Assembly (NCBI GenBank): GCA_043782485.1
Contig: JAYWAL010000064.1
Location: 1 to 64,000 of the forward strand
DNA from: JANXUC01 sp043782485
GTDB lineage: Bacteria > Acidobacteriota > Terriglobia > Terriglobales > Acidobacteriaceae
Direction of reading: 5' to 3'
Length of the DNA: 64,000 nt
Positions 61,221-64,000 of the stretch are shown here, piece after piece (within the stretch, counting starts at the first letter, position 1; each line of letters opens with the position of its first letter). The position numbers and the translations under genes are program-made. Under the pieces are notes generated by a model. That model searched no databases, was not told where the DNA came from, and was given only the letters and a program-made list of their open reading frames with translations.

Positions 61221-61735
61221 TAGAAGCCCTCCAGAATGTTCGATACCAGGGTGCGAGCGAAGTCTTGCGACAGACGCTGCAAGGCTGGCGTGTCTTCCTG
61301 GAAAAAACTCACAAAGCCCTGTGAAACTTGGTATTGCTCGCGGAATTGGTACTGCTCATTTTCGTAGAGCATTTTGCCGTCACGGCCGGTGAGCGCCACT
61401 TTCATGTTGACCGTGACGAGGACGCTGGCCACGCGGCCCGTGGTGGCATCGTAAGTGGAAGGGGCGGTGGCGGCGGAGAGCACCGTGCCGCGCAGGATCG
61501 CGTCGGTATCGTCCTCCGCATTTGGAACAATTCTATAGTTGGCCCGCGTGGTAAATTCCCGCACCACCGCGCCGGTTAGGACCTGTTCCAGCTTGTAGGT
61601 TTGCGTTTCATTCACGAACGCCGGAATGGCGATCGTCTTCACATGGTCGGGGAGAATGTTGCCGTGGCCAGCCGTATGATAACCGCACGCGGAAAGCGTT
61701 AGAGCCAGAGCGAGTAGGGCGGCGAGGCGCTTCAC
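61220..61735 (-). CDS. lptE: LPS-assembly lipoprotein LptE
   Basis: 171 residues from the GTG at 61735, which forms a GTGA overlap with the upstream stop; an earlier open frame lies inside the upstream gene. A lipoprotein signal with lipobox LSAC is followed by GYHTAGHGNILPDHVKTIAI and PAFVNETQTYKLEQVLTGAV, a standard LptE start. It plugs LptD at the outer membrane and is needed for LPS display. It implies a diderm LPS-bearing envelope. Confidence 0.88.
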   Translation of the reverse strand: MKRLAALLALALTLSACGYHTAGHGNILPDHVKTIAIPAFVNETQTYKLEQVLTGAVVREFTTRANYRIVPNAEDDTDAILRGTVLSAATAPSTYDATTGRVASVLVTVNMKVALTGRDGKMLYENEQYQFREQYQVSQGFVSFFQEDTPALQRLSQDFARTLVSNILEGF

Positions 61736-62805
61736 TGCACGGTTCCCTTGGGCAGCGACGCAGCGATATTTTCCGCACACTCGACCGCGTTGCGCGCAGC
61801 GATGCGTAGGTTGTCGGCGGCGGCCCAGAGCCAGAAACCTTTGGGATTAGTGGCGTCGCGCGTCACGGAGAGCAAGATGCTATCTTGTCCGGCGGCGGCG
61901 ACGGTATTGGGCTGTTCGTCGGTGGCGCGCGCCAGCTCCACGTGATCACCTTGCAGGGCTTGCGTGAGGTCCCCGAGGGCAACAGTTTCTTCGGTCTCCA
62001 GAAAAAGCATGAAGGAGTGTCCGTGGAACACCGGGGCCTGCAACAGCGCGACGGCGGGAGCGAGAGCATCCTTGCCAGCAATCTGCGCAAAGTGCTTGAC
62101 GATGCGGCGCTCAATGGCATCCATTGGCGGAACAGATTTTTCACCCAGGCGGCGGACGAGATTGAAGCCGACGCGCGCATCGAAGACTTCCTGCGGCAAT
62201 TCCTGAAAGGACAGCAGGTTGACGGATTGCTCTTGCAGTTCATCGATTCCCTTGCGTCCGCGCTCGGAGACCGGCTCAAACACAGTGGCCGCCACGCAAT
62301 GCACTTTACCAGCCTGCTGCGCGCGCAGCACAAGCAGGGCCAGTACGACTGCCGCGGGGTGCGCCACGATCACAATGGGCCCCGGTTGCAGTTCCAGTTG
62401 CAGATCTTGACCGAGTTGGCGCTCTACCCAGGGCGAACGAATTCGTGCGGCGGCTTCGTCTTCCAGCGCAAAGGAAAGATCTAAAATTGATCCACCACCA
62501 TCGCGTGCTTTTTCCCAACCTTGACGCGTGGTGTCTTGGTCACCCGCGAAGAAGGTGAAATCTACTTTCGTGAACTGGTCGCTGCGGACGCTCTGGATGA
62601 ACGTGACTTCTTCACCAACCGCCTCCAACTGGCCCAGGGATTCGTCGTCATCCAGCAATTTGATATCGGCGGTGGGAAACTTGCGCTCGCTCAGCACGTC
62701 GGCGACTTCCTTGCCTTTCAGCGTGCCGCCGCCCACCAGGGCTACTCGGTAGAGTCCCGGGTTGGCATCGCGCAGCCCGTATCCGTTGGGTTTTTGAGTG
62801 GCCAT
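61732..62805 (-). CDS. Aspartate-semialdehyde-dehydrogenase-like (Usg-type) protein lacking catalytic Cys
   Basis: 357 residues. The N-terminal fold YRVALVGGGTLKGKEVADVL and the later APVFHGHSFMLFLETEE match the ASADH family. The catalytic segment, normally containing NCST or similar Cys, reads IVIVAHPAAVVLALLVL, so Cys is replaced and dehydrogenase activity is unlikely. It overlaps lptE and follows pssA by 11 bases. A structural or regulatory role, as for Usg-like proteins, is inferred; a true asd gene is presumably elsewhere. Confidence 0.75.
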   Translation of the reverse strand: MATQKPNGYGLRDANPGLYRVALVGGGTLKGKEVADVLSERKFPTADIKLLDDDESLGQLEAVGEEVTFIQSVRSDQFTKVDFTFFAGDQDTTRQGWEKARDGGGSILDLSFALEDEAAARIRSPWVERQLGQDLQLELQPGPIVIVAHPAAVVLALLVLRAQQAGKVHCVAATVFEPVSERGRKGIDELQEQSVNLLSFQELPQEVFDARVGFNLVRRLGEKSVPPMDAIERRIVKHFAQIAGKDALAPAVALLQAPVFHGHSFMLFLETEETVALGDLTQALQGDHVELARATDEQPNTVAAAGQDSILLSVTRDATNPKGFWLWAAADNLRIAARNAVECAENIAASLPKGTVQ

Positions 62806-62816
62806 ATGATCGCCGC

Positions 62817-63683
62817 CTAGGAAGGCTGCGATGCCTCCTGAAATGGCGGCGGCGTATTCCGCTTACGGAATAGCCACTGCAACCGCCAAAGAATACCGGC
62901 ACCCATATAGGACATGGCTAGAACCAACAGGAAAGGCCGTGACATTTCCCAAGCGCCAGCAATCACGGCGGCCACGAACACAATCACCCGGAACGGATGC
63001 CGACTGCGCAGCTTCAGGCCCTTGGTGCTGAAGAAGCGCCAGGTGCTGACCATGAAAAACGAACACGCCACCATCAGCCCCAACCAAAGAAGACACTGCC
63101 ACCAGTTCTGAACCGGTTCCCCTTTGGAAAAGTGAACCACCGAAGCCAGAACGCCAGCCGCGGCGGGAATGGGCATCCCAACAAAATACTTTTTGCCTGG
63201 GCGACCTGGATTGGAAGGTTCGGGATTCACCTGGATGTTGAAGCGCGCCAGACGGCTAGCTCCTGCCATCAGAAAAACAAAGCTAAACACCATGCCGACT
63301 TCCACCATGCGCGAACGCATCAGCGGCAGCGGCATTTCCGGCAGAAAATGAAAGCCCCAAAAAAACGCCAACATGGCGGGGGCAACGCCAAACGTAACCA
63401 CATCGGCGAGCGAATCCAGTTCCCTGCCGAAATCGCTCATGGTGTTGGTCATGCGCGCAATTGCGCCATCCAGCGAATCGAACATCACGGCGAAGCCAAT
63501 CGCGATAGCCGCGAAATTAAAATGTTGCGGCGCAGACGGCGAGCCTTGCGTAATCTGCACCAGCGCGTAGTAGCCAGCGGCAATGTTGGCGGCGGTGAAC
63601 AGCGACGGCAAAATGTAGAGGCCACGGCGCAAGCGGCGCTCGGGCCGGTCTTCCTTGCGGCGCATGGGATGCGGCAATCTCAT
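62817..63683 (-). CDS. pssA: CDP-diacylglycerol-serine O-phosphatidyltransferase
   Basis: 288 residues. The CDP-alcohol phosphotransferase signature (DG-x2-AR-x8-G-x3-D-x3-D) is intact, in DSLDGAIARMTNTMSDFGRE followed by LDSLAD. About seven membrane helices. It makes phosphatidylserine from CDP-diacylglycerol and serine. It begins within the psd stop (ATGA), the usual psd-pssA coupling. Confidence 0.92.
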   Translation of the reverse strand: MRLPHPMRRKEDRPERRLRRGLYILPSLFTAANIAAGYYALVQITQGSPSAPQHFNFAAIAIGFAVMFDSLDGAIARMTNTMSDFGRELDSLADVVTFGVAPAMLAFFWGFHFLPEMPLPLMRSRMVEVGMVFSFVFLMAGASRLARFNIQVNPEPSNPGRPGKKYFVGMPIPAAAGVLASVVHFSKGEPVQNWWQCLLWLGLMVACSFFMVSTWRFFSTKGLKLRSRHPFRVIVFVAAVIAGAWEMSRPFLLVLAMSYMGAGILWRLQWLFRKRNTPPPFQEASQPS

Positions 63684-64000
63684 CGGCGCGCACCCGCTTC
63701 CGCGGCGGCAGTTCCCACCAGTTCGCCCAGGCCAGACTCGATCGCCAGAATACTGGACCCACCCTTCACGCGGTCGCCAACTTTCACTTGCGGAACAGCG
63801 CCAATACCCACCAGCACATCCACACGGGAACCAAACTTAATTAGGCCGACACGCTCTCCCCGCGCGACTGGATCCCCCACATTTTTCGTGCAGACAATTC
63901 TGCGCGCAATCAGCCCCGCAATCTGTTTAAACACCACGGTGCAGCCATCGCCCTCCACCGTAACGATATTCTGCTCATTTTCGGCAGCCGAATCAGCGCT
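63680..64000 (-). CDS. psd: Phosphatidylserine decarboxylase, 5' part outside window
   Basis: The last about 106 residues of the gene; the frame is open to the window edge. KQIAGLIARRIVC, GDPVARGERVGLIKFGSRVD and VKVGDRVKGGSSILA match short-type Psd proteins, where the Ser of FGSR is the expected self-cleavage site forming the pyruvoyl group. It turns phosphatidylserine into phosphatidylethanolamine and overlaps pssA by four bases. The start is not visible. Confidence 0.85.
   Translation of the reverse strand, partial: SADSAAENEQNIVTVEGDGCTVVFKQIAGLIARRIVCTKNVGDPVARGERVGLIKFGSRVDVLVGIGAVPQVKVGDRVKGGSSILAIESGLGELVGTAAAEAGARR

Overview
The window is bacterial chromosome, gene-dense and moderately GC-rich, and it is best explained as an Acidobacteriota genome (Terriglobia-like). 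That placement is inferred from gene style: a large secreted BNR/Ig-like protein, the MacB-type permease and DUF4097 cluster, PQQ genes, NtrYX and PilSR regulators beside pilBTC, LptE (so a Gram-negative envelope), and small dispersed palindromic repeats ending in TGTCATTCC-like sequence. No rRNA, tRNA, CRISPR array, complete insertion sequence or prophage was seen.

Layout. 1-5.0 kb: a truncated discoidin-type protein, a serpin remnant, a DUF3467 protein, a GT39-like membrane glycosyltransferase and a modB-modC pair without modA. 5.2-15.7 kb: a Myb/SANT-like small protein, a 1385-residue secreted BNR/Ig-like protein, galE, proC, a FecR-like secreted protein, a TonB-family protein and an XRE-type regulator. 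16-19.2 kb: pqqB-C-D-E, with a palindromic repeat between pqqD and pqqE and no visible pqqA. 19.3-22.9 kb: two decayed toxin-antitoxin loci flanking a CAP-domain protein and RmuC. 22.9-26.5 kb: two peptide-type ABC permeases separated by a DoxX-like gene, then a CorC/HlyC membrane protein. 26.7-31.6 kb: a MacA-like adaptor, two MacB-like permeases lacking ATPase domains, and a secreted DUF4097 protein between them. 31.8-34.7 kb: a SAM-hydrolase-family protein, a thioredoxin-fold fusion and small proteins.

34.7-42.2 kb is a type IV pilus block on the minus strand: pilB, pilT, pilC (extension ATPase, retraction ATPase, platform), then pilS-pilR. 42.6-46.2 kb carries ntrY-ntrX, followed on the minus strand by an RsbW-like kinase. 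46.8-50.5 kb is phoH-ybeY-corC-era, a housekeeping operon for rRNA maturation and ribosome assembly. 51.4-53.5 kb is a compact type III polyketide synthase plus FAD oxidoreductase module, bordered on both sides by gene wreckage (an aminotransferase tail and an HNH nuclease tail). 53.7-60 kb: a Ycf46-like AAA+ ATPase, rpsT, and a pair of DUF3857/transglutaminase proteins of which the first has lost its catalytic residues. 60-64 kb: a minus-strand operon psd-pssA-(asd-like)-lptE-holA, whose last codons lie inside a 15-bp tandem repeat.

The most notable points are the type III PKS module, the active/inactive transglutaminase pair, the Cys-less aspartate-semialdehyde dehydrogenase homologue in an envelope operon, the MacAB/DUF4097 arrangement, two AT-rich 15-bp minisatellites, the dispersed palindromes, and the unusual number of legible pseudogenes. 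All functional statements come from motifs recognised by eye; no database search was run.
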